From Chloroflexota bacterium (lineage in GTDB: Bacteria; Chloroflexota; Anaerolineae; Anaerolineales; Villigracilaceae): DNA of 10,291 bases. Of the stretch, positions 1-6,378 are shown piece by piece. The notes under the pieces are model-generated. The model was given only the letters and a program-made list of their open reading frames with translations, was not told the DNA's origin and searched no databases. A program made the position numbers and the translations under genes. Position 1 is the first letter of the stretch. Every line of letters starts with the position of its first letter. The DNA lies in the NCBI GenBank assembly GCA_021796315.1, contig JAJYOH010000174.1, positions 1-10,291 on the forward strand. The letters run 5' to 3'.

Positions 1-879
1 GTCGTTGCCAGCGATCTAACCACGATGCCGAATTTCATTCGGTTCTTCCCCCGGCAAGATCAGGCGTTGTACCTGGAGGGGCTCATCGCCGGGGCTTTGA
101 CCAAAACGAACGTTATCGGGATCGTGTCCGCATACCCGAATATTCAGGTGTTTCATCGTCAGGCCGGCTTCGTCCTGGGTGTGCAGGATGCGGGCAAACT
201 ACTTAATAAAGATATCAAGGTGTACACCAAGTACGTCGGAAGCTGGTATTCCCCTCCCGATGAAAAATCCATCGCAGAGACCCTGGTGGATACGTACAAG
301 GCTGATGTCCTGACCGTACAAACCGACTCGAGCGCGGCAGTTGACGTTGCCAAAGCAAAGGGCGTTTGGTTTATTGGGAAGGATATGGACATCGTAGGAG
401 AACTTGGATGGGGCGACACGAAGACCGTGGCCGTCTCGTTCGACACCCGCTGGGAAGTCATGTTCGAAAAGATAGTTTTGGATTATATGGCTGGAAACAA
501 GACTCCTACTTTGGTTTACTACCCCGGTATGGAAACTAGCATGACCCTGGCTGACGGGACAGTTGAACCGACGGTTGACCTAATGAACGATGGCAAGGTC
601 GGTCTTGACGCTATCAGCCCGACTGCTCTTCCATCAATTCCGCAGCCGATCCTTGATCTCCTCAAGCAGAGAAGAGATCAAATGATGGCTGGTACTTGGG
701 ATCCATTCACTGATCACGCATTTGTTAGCGCCGGAACGGGTTTGGAATTGACAACACCCACTCAAATAGCTGTTCCAGCGGCAGGCACGGTGGTCAAGGC
801 AGCAGGTGTAGTCCCAACTACAGAGTTTTTGCTTACCCAGTTCAACTTTGACCTGCAGGGCACGACCAATTTGAAGTAA
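1..879 (+). CDS. BMP-family ABC transporter substrate-binding protein (5'-truncated)
   Basis: The frame is open from base 1 to the TAA at 877-879, giving 292 visible residues. The internal ATG at 25 is not a credible start, because in-frame sequence (VVASDLTT) continues upstream of it and the signal peptide and N-terminal lobe are missing. Family marks of BMP/Med/PnrA-type binding proteins (PF02608) are visible: FFPRQDQALYLEGLIAGA near the start, a Rossmann-like strand NVIGIVSAYPN, VGSWYSPPDEKSIAETL, and TDSSAAVDVAKAKGVWFIG followed by KDMD, which in this family lies near the ligand pocket. The protein would be the extracytoplasmic receptor, normally a lipoprotein, of the importer encoded just downstream. 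Known family ligands include purine nucleosides, but the ligand here cannot be read from sequence. It is separated from the ATPase gene by 341 bp that include a strong hairpin, a common arrangement when the receptor is made in excess over the membrane parts. Confidence 0.88.
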   Translation, partial: VVASDLTTMPNFIRFFPRQDQALYLEGLIAGALTKTNVIGIVSAYPNIQVFHRQAGFVLGVQDAGKLLNKDIKVYTKYVGSWYSPPDEKSIAETLVDTYKADVLTVQTDSSAAVDVAKAKGVWFIGKDMDIVGELGWGDTKTVAVSFDTRWEVMFEKIVLDYMAGNKTPTLVYYPGMETSMTLADGTVEPTVDLMNDGKVGLDAISPTALPSIPQPILDLLKQRRDQMMAGTWDPFTDHAFVSAGTGLELTTPTQIAVPAAGTVVKAAGVVPTTEFLLTQFNFDLQGTTNLK

Positions 880-919
880 TATGGCCTCTACCAACCGTGT
901 GAATGTAAGGTAGTTACCA

Positions 920-969
920 AATGAGGCTCTCGCCCATGAGGACAATACCTCGCAGGAGAGAGCCTCATT
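920..969 (+). terminator. Strong stem-loop after the binding-protein gene (attenuator or terminator candidate)
   Basis: AATGAGGCTCTC (920-931) and GAGAGCCTCATT (958-969) are perfect 12-bp inverted repeats around a 26-nt loop. Inside the loop GAGG (938-941) can pair with CCTC (948-951). The 3' side is followed by TCTTAG and, a little later, TTGTTCTTTTCC, so there is no clean U-tract. It could be a weak intrinsic terminator, a partial read-through barrier or an RNA-stabilising hairpin that keeps binding-protein mRNA above transporter mRNA. The hairpin is certain as sequence; its role is inferred. Confidence 0.6.
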
Positions 970-1000
970 CTTAGCATTTGTTCTTTTCCAAGTACTCTAT

Positions 1001-1017
1001 TATCTTTCGGAAAGATA
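1001..1017. promoter_or_regulatory. 17-bp perfect palindrome, operator candidate
   Basis: TATCTTTC (1001-1008), a central G, then GAAAGATA (1010-1017) form a perfect inverted repeat with a one-base centre. That geometry suits a dimeric DNA-binding regulator better than an RNA hairpin. It lies about 200 bp upstream of the ATPase start, and a -10-like TATTAT (998-1003) overlaps its left edge, although no good -35 sits at the right distance. No regulator gene is visible in the window. The assignment as an operator is inference. Confidence 0.35.
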
Positions 1018-1028
1018 TTAGTGTGCAA

Positions 1029-1175
1029 GGTCTCTGATAGGACCGCCACTAAGCGTCACTCTGAGGGAGCGCTCTTTCCCGGAAAGACACCGGGATGTAC
1101 GCGACCGAAGGGTCTCTGATCAGCTTGTAGGAGATTCTATGCCTCTGGAAGAGCAACAACGGCTCAGAATGAAAC
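1029..1175. repeat. Repeat-like intergenic element with imperfect inverted ends
   Basis: GTCACTCTGAG (1055-1065) and CTCAGAATGAAAC (1163-1175) are imperfect inverted ends, matching at 9 of 11 positions. A 10-base direct repeat GGTCTCTGAT occurs at 1029-1038 and 1111-1120, and GGAGATTCT follows at 1130-1138. The word composition (GTCAnTCTGAG, CGAAGGGTCTC, GGAGATTC, CTCAGAATGA) looks like dispersed non-coding repeats common in some bacterial genomes. No second copy is in this window. No conserved protein frame crosses it, so it is probably a small non-autonomous element or a leader-region RNA. Confidence 0.5.
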
Positions 1176-1220
1176 TCCGGTTGAGTAGTTACAATAATTC
1201 TTGAAAAACAGGTTAATCCT

Positions 1221-2768
1221 ATGCCCATGGTAGAGATAAAACGCGGTGACACGGTCCTGGAGGCAAGGGGAATCACGAAGAGATACCCAGAGGTCGTAGC
1301 CAATGACCATATCGATTTCGAGATAAGAGCAGGCGAAATTCACGCCATTCTCGGCGAGAACGGCGCCGGGAAGACCACTTTGATGAGGATCCTTTTCGGG
1401 CTCACGCAACCTGATGAAGGCGAGATTCTCGTCTTTGGAGAGAAGGTTAACTTTAGGTCACCCCTAGATGCCATTCATCTTGGGATTGGGATGGTTCACC
1501 AAAACCGCAAACTGATTCCCGCTCACTCGGTGATTGAAAACATCATCCTCGGGCACCCAAGCGCGGGGAGGATCATGAACCTGAAGAGGACCGGGGAAGA
1601 GATCACCGAGCTGTGCACCAAATACGGCTTCAAGATTGATCTCAAGGCGAAGGTCTGGCAGCTCTCGGAAGGGGAAAAGCAGGTTGTGGAGATCCTGAAG
1701 GCCCTGTATCGTGGCGCAAAAATCCTCATCCTGGACGAGCCGACTTCTGCACTTGCGCCTCCTGAGATTGAGAAACTCCTGGCGTCAATCAAGATCATGA
1801 CCGGGAGCGATCTCGCCTTGGTTCCGTTCATCACACATAAACTCCCCATCGTGTTAACAGTTAGCAACCGGGTGACGGTTCTTAGGCATGGGAAAGTTAC
1901 AGCTCGCTTGGAGACAACCAGTGCAACGGAGAATAGCTTAGCAAAGGAGATGGTGGGGCGAGAAGTCATTTTCAGGCTGGAGCGGGTAGAAGTGGAAATG
2001 GGAAAGCCAATTCTCCAGGTCGAAGGCCTTTCCGCGCTTGATGACAAGGGGCTGCTGGCTTTGAAAGGTATTTCCTTTTCTGTGCATGAAGGCGAGATCT
2101 TCGGAATTGCTGGAGTGTCCGGGAATGGGCAACAGGTTTTAGCTGAGGTCCTTGCTGGACTTAGAAACGCGGTGGAAGCAAAGGTGTCTTTAGATGGCAT
2201 CGATATTTCGCATTCCTCCAGCTTGGAAAGATGGCTGAAGGGCATTGGATATATCCCCTCGGAACGCATCGATGTGGGTTCGATCGGCGATTATTCCCTT
2301 GTGGATAATGTCCTAATGAATTATTACTTTGATGACGATTTCACCAGGTGGGGAATTCTGGATTCCAAGAGAATACGGAAACTCACCGAAGGAATGATAT
2401 CCGAGTACGATATAGCGGCTCCGGGCCCAGACACAACTGCAAAAAGCCTGTCAGGCGGAAACCTCCAGAAACTTATCCTGGCTCGCGTGCTTTCACGCAA
2501 ACCGCGGCTCATAATCGCCAATTTGCCCACCCAGGGACTTGATGTAGGGGCAACGGAGTTTGTCCAAAACAAGCTGTTGGAGGCGAAGAAAGAACGAGCT
2601 GGCATTCTTCTTATCTCCGAAGACCTTGACGAGGTTCTTTCGTTGAGCGATCGGGTGGCACCAATATATGAAGGTGAGTTCATGGGCGTCATCCCTGCCA
2701 AGCAAGCCAGAAGAGAGGATATCGGAGCCATGATGGCCGGTTTGAAACATAAGGCGGCAGAGACATGA
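1221..2768 (+). CDS. ABC transporter ATP-binding protein, double-domain, BMP/nucleoside-type
   Basis: This 515-residue protein carries two ABC ATPase domains in one chain and would energise import by the two permeases that follow. Domain 1 has Walker A GENGAGKT (45-52), Q-loop Q94, signature LSEGE (148-152; LSxGE is usual, and the E after S is slightly unusual), Walker B ILILDEP (168-174) and H-loop H206. Domain 2 has a degenerate Walker A, GVSGNGQQ (298-305), with no Lys-Thr, then signature LSGGN (410-414) and a Walker B ending in NLPTQGLD instead of DEPT. This pattern of one competent and one degenerate site is the family norm for sugar and BMP-type importers. The length is typical. The ATG at 1221 has only a weak CAGG ribosome site at 1209-1212, and ATG 1227 is an alternative. 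The 3' end overlaps the next gene by 4 bp (ATGA), which suggests translational coupling. Confidence 0.95.
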   Translation: MPMVEIKRGDTVLEARGITKRYPEVVANDHIDFEIRAGEIHAILGENGAGKTTLMRILFGLTQPDEGEILVFGEKVNFRSPLDAIHLGIGMVHQNRKLIPAHSVIENIILGHPSAGRIMNLKRTGEEITELCTKYGFKIDLKAKVWQLSEGEKQVVEILKALYRGAKILILDEPTSALAPPEIEKLLASIKIMTGSDLALVPFITHKLPIVLTVSNRVTVLRHGKVTARLETTSATENSLAKEMVGREVIFRLERVEVEMGKPILQVEGLSALDDKGLLALKGISFSVHEGEIFGIAGVSGNGQQVLAEVLAGLRNAVEAKVSLDGIDISHSSSLERWLKGIGYIPSERIDVGSIGDYSLVDNVLMNYYFDDDFTRWGILDSKRIRKLTEGMISEYDIAAPGPDTTAKSLSGGNLQKLILARVLSRKPRLIIANLPTQGLDVGATEFVQNKLLEAKKERAGILLISEDLDEVLSLSDRVAPIYEGEFMGVIPAKQARREDIGAMMAGLKHKAAET

Positions 2769-3880
2769 AACTTGGCAGCTATCAAGTGAAACTGGAAAAA
2801 AAACTGAAGGTAACCGGATGGGAGGCGGCGATGATTTCGACCCTGGCAATACTAATTGCCTTGACGCTGGTCAGTCTAATTTTTCTCCAAGCCAAGGTCA
2901 ATCCGCTGACCGGCTATAAAAAGATCTTTTCCTATGCCTTTGCAAGTGAGTTTGGCCTGCCATTGACAATTAACAGATCAGTTTTCATATTGTTGTGTAC
3001 ATGTGCATTTATCGTCCCGATCAGAGCCGGACTCTGGAACATTGGGATGGCAGGGCAACTATATGCCGGGGCGCTGGGCGCTTTTGGGGTCGCGTATGCC
3101 TTCGGTGCAACACCGGGATCTCAAAATTTGAGTCTTTCGCCGGGAATTATCATCATACTAATGATGGTAGGGGCGGCATTGGGTGGCGCCTTGGTGGGAG
3201 CCATTCCGGGATTTTTGAAAGGCAGGTTCAATACCAATGAGATCGTTGTGACCATGATGCTGAACTCGATAGCATTCTGGCTGGTGGCTTTTATGATCAA
3301 AGATGGAGGTCTCTTCATGGGCGCGGGTGGGGAGGGGGAGGGCTTCAAGCTTCCCCAATCTCTTTATGCGCCACAGATCTTGGGGGGCCCCTTCACGATC
3401 TTGCTCGCCCTTGGATTGGCGGGGTTTCTGTACTTTATGTTTGCCAGGACTAAAACCGGTTATCAAATCAAGGCTTATGGTCTCAGTCCATCCGCGGCCA
3501 GATATGCCGGGATAAGTCCATATAACATACCCCTCCTGGTATTCGTCATTGGGGGACTCCTAGCCGGCTTAGCCGGATATCATTTATTCGCTGCGAACCC
3601 CGGCGTCTATAAAATTACCCAGAATTATGGAGATTTCGGCGATCTGTCTTTCTATGGGATCATCTGTGGGCTCATCTCTTTAGAAAACCCTTTAGCTGCG
3701 ATTCCAATCGCACTGCTCTTTGGCGGCTTAACGAGCGGCGCCAGATATGTCCAGGGCGAACTGCAAATGGGCTTTGGGGTCGACTATGCCATGCTCGGAG
3801 TTCTCATGATTACCCTGGTCGCCTTTCAATTCTTCTATCGTAACAAGATCGTATGGAAGAAATCAGAAAAGGAGAAATAG
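2765..3880 (+). CDS. ABC transporter permease 1, BMP/nucleoside-type
   Basis: A 371-residue hydrophobic protein with an N-terminal cytoplasmic stretch and about nine or ten membrane segments (roughly 23-42, 72-86, 93-113, 126-150, 161-178, 209-227, 256-272, 309-325, 342-357). It belongs to the BPD_transp_2 / NupP-like permeases. Family marks are RAGLWNIGMAGQLYAGALGA (87-106), LKGRFNTNEIVVTMMLNSIA (151-170) and GYQIKAYGLSPSAARYAGI (232-250), the last being the cytoplasmic loop that couples to the ATPase. It ends in a basic tail (RNKIVWKKSEKEK). The start ATG lies inside the ATPase stop region, and the GGAG of the next gene's ribosome site is inside its own 3' end, so the three transporter genes look like one coupled operon. 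It would form a heterodimeric channel with permease 2. Substrate specificity is unknown. Confidence 0.94.
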   Translation: MKLGSYQVKLEKKLKVTGWEAAMISTLAILIALTLVSLIFLQAKVNPLTGYKKIFSYAFASEFGLPLTINRSVFILLCTCAFIVPIRAGLWNIGMAGQLYAGALGAFGVAYAFGATPGSQNLSLSPGIIIILMMVGAALGGALVGAIPGFLKGRFNTNEIVVTMMLNSIAFWLVAFMIKDGGLFMGAGGEGEGFKLPQSLYAPQILGGPFTILLALGLAGFLYFMFARTKTGYQIKAYGLSPSAARYAGISPYNIPLLVFVIGGLLAGLAGYHLFAANPGVYKITQNYGDFGDLSFYGIICGLISLENPLAAIPIALLFGGLTSGARYVQGELQMGFGVDYAMLGVLMITLVAFQFFYRNKIVWKKSEKEK

Positions 3881-3881
3881 A

Positions 3882-4757
3882 ATGCTGGACTTCTTTGCCA
3901 GAAGCCTCAACGCCTCGACGATTTTTACGATCGCCGCTTTGGGCGAACTGATCGGACAGCGCTCCGGAATCCTAAACGTTGGTATTGAAGGTGTAATGCT
4001 TTTCGGTGCCACCCTCGGTTTCATCGTGGCAAAAATCACCGGGAGCTACTTGCTCGGCTTCCTGGCGGCAATTGCCATTGGAGGTCTGATCGCCCTGCTG
4101 CATGGATTCTTTTCCATAACGCTGGGAGGCAACCAGGTCGTGAATGGGATGGGTATTTGGATCCTCGGATTCGGCCTCACTGCATATATCGGTTACCCAT
4201 ACGCCGAGCCCCTGGGCATGGACAGGATTCCCGAGATCGGGGGTCTTTCTCCATTCTTTTATTTGGGAATTGCGTTGATCATCATTACATGGTGGGTGTT
4301 TTCGAAGACGACCTTGGGCCTCAAGATCAGGTCGGTGGGAGAGAATCCGTCGGTGGCGGAAGTCTCAGGGATAAACGTCACCAGAACGCGCTATCTCAGT
4401 GTCGTAACCAGTGGGATGCTCATGGGATTAGCCGGAGCGATCTACTCCCTCGATTACAATCCGGTCTGGAGCATTAACTTCCTTATGGGTTGGGGTTTTA
4501 TTGCGCTTGCTCTGGTTTTCTTCTCCCTGTGGAATCCATTTATTCTGCTTGCTGGTTCCATACTTTTTGGCACCCTGTGGCAGCTCTCGCTTAACCCGCA
4601 GTTAGTGCTCCCCGATATTATGTCCAGGTATATCTGGAGGACTGTTCCTTTTGTCATAACCATTGGAGTTCTGGTGCTCATGTCAACGAAATGGTTTAGT
4701 TCCAGGTGGGGTGCAGCCAAGCCTGAAGCGCTCGGACAACCCCATGAACAAGAGTGA
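3882..4757 (+). CDS. ABC transporter permease 2, BMP/nucleoside-type
   Basis: A 291-residue membrane protein, second half of the permease pair (NupQ-like, BPD_transp_2). It shows QRSGILNVGIEGVMLFGA (26-43), the GGNQVVNGMGIWILGFGLT stretch (82-100), the ATPase-contact loop GLKIRSVGENPSVAEVSGI (146-164) and GWGFIALALVFFSLWNP (203-219), all in the order and spacing expected for this family. About eight membrane segments are apparent. A strong ribosome site, AAAAGGAG (ending 3874), lies in the last codons of permease 1, and the genes are separated by one base. The C-terminal tail after about residue 270 is hydrophilic and probably cytoplasmic. No clear intrinsic terminator follows, so read-through into the hydroxylase genes is possible. 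Confidence 0.94.
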   Translation: MLDFFARSLNASTIFTIAALGELIGQRSGILNVGIEGVMLFGATLGFIVAKITGSYLLGFLAAIAIGGLIALLHGFFSITLGGNQVVNGMGIWILGFGLTAYIGYPYAEPLGMDRIPEIGGLSPFFYLGIALIIITWWVFSKTTLGLKIRSVGENPSVAEVSGINVTRTRYLSVVTSGMLMGLAGAIYSLDYNPVWSINFLMGWGFIALALVFFSLWNPFILLAGSILFGTLWQLSLNPQLVLPDIMSRYIWRTVPFVITIGVLVLMSTKWFSSRWGAAKPEALGQPHEQE

Positions 4758-4816
4758 TGAAAAAAAATTTGGCGCTTTTCCATTGTTCAGACTAATGGTT
4801 TATGCTTCTTCAGCAT

Positions 4817-4843
4817 GTCATTTCGCGCGGAGCGTGGAATCCC
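4817..4843 (+). repeat. Degenerate fragment of a palindromic-repeat-type element
   Basis: GTCATTTCGCGCGGAGCG, followed by TGGAATCCC, resembles one arm of dispersed repeats with the pattern GTCATTxCGAGCGAAGCGAGxAATC. No matching second arm follows before the FAD subunit gene, so this looks like a decayed half element. The assignment rests on word resemblance and the presence of related elements in other gaps of this window. Confidence 0.35.
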
Positions 4844-4844
4844 T

Positions 4845-4872
4845 TTGGCATAGGCTTTGAAATTGCTATCTC
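4845..4872 (+). promoter_or_regulatory. Weak promoter candidate upstream of the hydroxylase genes
   Basis: TTGGCA (4845-4850) matches the sigma-70 type -35 box at five of six bases. A poor -10-like TATCTC (4867-4872) follows after 16 bases, ending 20 bases before the chosen ATG at 4893. The leader would be very short. This is a guess from consensus matching; the genes might equally be read through from the transporter operon. Confidence 0.2.
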
Positions 4873-4877
4873 TCTTT

Positions 4878-4887
4878 GAGAAGGAAA
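4878..4887 (+). promoter_or_regulatory. Ribosome binding site that sets the FAD subunit start at 4893
   Basis: GAGAAGGAAA sits 5 bases before ATG 4893. The frame is open further upstream to a TTG at 4857, but that start lacks a ribosome site and would put this purine-rich site inside the coding region. Confidence 0.65.
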
Positions 4888-4892
4888 TTGTC

Positions 4893-5786
4893 ATGACCAT
4901 AAACTCACATCCGGCGCTTCCCGAATTTGAATATGTTCAACTGGCAACTTTGGCCGAAGCCAGTGAATTTTTGGCAAGCCACTCTGTTGAGGCGCGTCCG
5001 TTTCTGGGAGGAACGGACGTTTTTGTCCGTATGCGGGATGGGTTCTTAACATCCAAATTCCTGGTTGATGTGAAAAACCTGAATGGCATGAACGATCTGC
5101 GCTTTGACCCACAGGCTGGTCTGACCATCGGTGCCGCAGTCAATATGAATCGGGTGATCGCCTCCTCTGAAGTGCAGGCGCATTATCCCTTGCTGGCAGA
5201 GGCTTGCCGCTCAGTTGCCAGCTATCAATTGCGTACCCGCGCTACTGTTGTCGGCAACATCTGTAACGCCTCCCCCGCCGGGGACACCATTGGAACATGC
5301 CTGGCGCTGGATGGAATACTCCACATCCATGGGATCAATGGCCCGCGTCAGGAATCGCTGGGAACATTTTTCCTCGGCCCTGGCAAAACCACACTGAAAC
5401 CCGGCGACGTCGTGACGGCGATCCACTTTCCTGTTTCACCAAAGGGATGTGTGGGAACATATATCAAACTGGGTCGAAATCAACTAAGCGATTTATCCAT
5501 TGTCGGTGTGACAGCGCTCGGTTACCCGGATGCCAATCTCCCATCGGGCTATCGCTTCCGGCTTGCTCTTGCATCGGTTGCTCCCGTGCCTTTCGTACCA
5601 ACGCAGGCCGAAATATATCTGGCAAACCAACCCATCACGCCCGAATCCATCCGCGAATCTGCCCACCTGGCTGCCGAAGCCTGCACGCCGATTGACGATG
5701 TGCGTGGTAGCGCCAGATATCGCAAACGGATGGTAAGGAATTTGTCTGCAAAAGCGTTGGCCGAAGTATACAAAAATCTAAACTGA
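4893..5786 (+). CDS. Molybdenum hydroxylase FAD-binding (medium) subunit, CoxM/XdhB-like
   Basis: A 297-residue flavoprotein subunit of a xanthine dehydrogenase / CO dehydrogenase-type enzyme that passes electrons from the 2Fe-2S subunit to an acceptor. FAD-binding marks are FLGGTD (37-42) and TVVGNICNASPAGD (118-131), followed by the C-terminal lobe with DDVRGSARYRKRMV (268-281), all typical of the CODH_FAD and FAD_binding_5 families. The length fits a stand-alone medium subunit. There is no Cys-rich insert, so the extra 4Fe-4S cluster of 4-hydroxybenzoyl-CoA reductase is absent. The start at ATG 4893 is chosen for its ribosome site and because the alignable PEFEYVQ region begins just after it. 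It heads the gene order medium-small-large, the same as coxMSL operons, but a 121-bp gap containing a palindromic repeat separates it from the small subunit gene. Confidence 0.93.
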   Translation: MTINSHPALPEFEYVQLATLAEASEFLASHSVEARPFLGGTDVFVRMRDGFLTSKFLVDVKNLNGMNDLRFDPQAGLTIGAAVNMNRVIASSEVQAHYPLLAEACRSVASYQLRTRATVVGNICNASPAGDTIGTCLALDGILHIHGINGPRQESLGTFFLGPGKTTLKPGDVVTAIHFPVSPKGCVGTYIKLGRNQLSDLSIVGVTALGYPDANLPSGYRFRLALASVAPVPFVPTQAEIYLANQPITPESIRESAHLAAEACTPIDDVRGSARYRKRMVRNLSAKALAEVYKNLN

Positions 5787-5802
5787 CAGACCGCGCGGAC
5801 AT

Positions 5803-5874
5803 GTCACTGCGAGGAACGAAGCAGTCTCCCATTACAAGGCGGAGATTGCTTCGGAGGAACACCCTCGCAATGAT
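5803..5874 (+). repeat. 72-bp palindromic repeat, copy A
   Basis: The ends GTCACTGCGAGG (5803-5814) and CCTCGCAATGAT (5863-5874) are inverted repeats matching at 10 of 12 positions. The inner arms GAAGCAGTCTCC (5818-5829) and GGAGATTGCTTC (5841-5852) match at 11 of 12. The whole can fold into a long interrupted hairpin with an 11-base loop. A second copy in the opposite orientation lies at 9791-9862. By hand alignment, the copies agree at 62 of 73 columns. It is probably a REP/MITE-like non-coding mobile element. It lies between the FAD and 2Fe-2S genes, where it could also affect mRNA processing. Confidence 0.85.
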
Positions 5875-5907
5875 ATTGATTAATAATTATTATATCGGAG
5901 GGCACAC

Positions 5908-6375
5908 ATGGCGTTCCACAAGATAAACGTCACCATCAATGGAGAACTTGAACAGGTTGTTGTCCCATCCAACATGACGCTCATGCACATGCTGCGTGAA
6001 AGTCTGGCATTAACCGGCACAAAAAATGGCTGTTCTGCCGGCGAATGTGGCGCCTGCACAGTATTGCTGAATGGAGAACCGGTTAATAGTTGTATGATAT
6101 TGGCTGTCGAATGTGACGGGACCGAAATTGTCACAGTGGAGGGGCTGGCAGGCGAAAAACAGCTTGCCCCAATTCAGGAAGCCATCATTCATGCGGGAGG
6201 AGTGCAATGTGGTTTTTGTACGCCCGGAATACTACTCTCTTCTCACGCGCTTCTTAAACGCAACTCGAATCCAAGCGAGGACGAGATACGCGAGGCCTTG
6301 GTCGGAAATTTGTGCCGTTGCACCGGCTATGTGCGGATTATCGAGAGTGTGAAGGAAGCCGCCAAAAGGAGATGA
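5908..6375 (+). CDS. Molybdenum hydroxylase 2Fe-2S (small) subunit, CoxS/XdhC-type
   Basis: A 155-residue iron-sulfur subunit carrying electrons from the molybdenum centre to FAD. The N-terminal plant-ferredoxin-like domain binds one 2Fe-2S cluster with C42, C47, C50 and C62 (GCSAGECGACTVLLNGEPV, then NSC). The C-terminal helical domain binds the second with C101 and C104 (VQCGFCTPG) and C136 and C138 (NLCRCTGY). All eight ligands are intact and Q100, which usually contacts the pterin cofactor, is present. The length is normal. ATG 5908 has a strong site GGAGGG at 5897-5902. The stretch between repeat copy A and this site is very AT-rich. The stop is three bases before the large subunit start, so the two are surely co-transcribed. 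Confidence 0.96.
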   Translation: MAFHKINVTINGELEQVVVPSNMTLMHMLRESLALTGTKNGCSAGECGACTVLLNGEPVNSCMILAVECDGTEIVTVEGLAGEKQLAPIQEAIIHAGGVQCGFCTPGILLSSHALLKRNSNPSEDEIREALVGNLCRCTGYVRIIESVKEAAKRR

Positions 6376-6378
6376 CTT

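Noticed and set aside
1523..2269. 248-codon open frame on the minus strand inside the ATPase gene
   Set aside because: It is Ser- and Pro-rich with no domain signature and lies fully inside a well-supported ATPase gene.
4857..4892. Longer FAD subunit starting at TTG 4857
   Set aside because: There is no ribosome site for it, the added residues do not resemble the family N-terminus, and a good site precedes ATG 4893.
4893..5786. 4-hydroxybenzoyl-CoA reductase FAD subunit
   Set aside because: The Cys-rich insertion that binds an extra 4Fe-4S cluster is missing; the five Cys residues are scattered.
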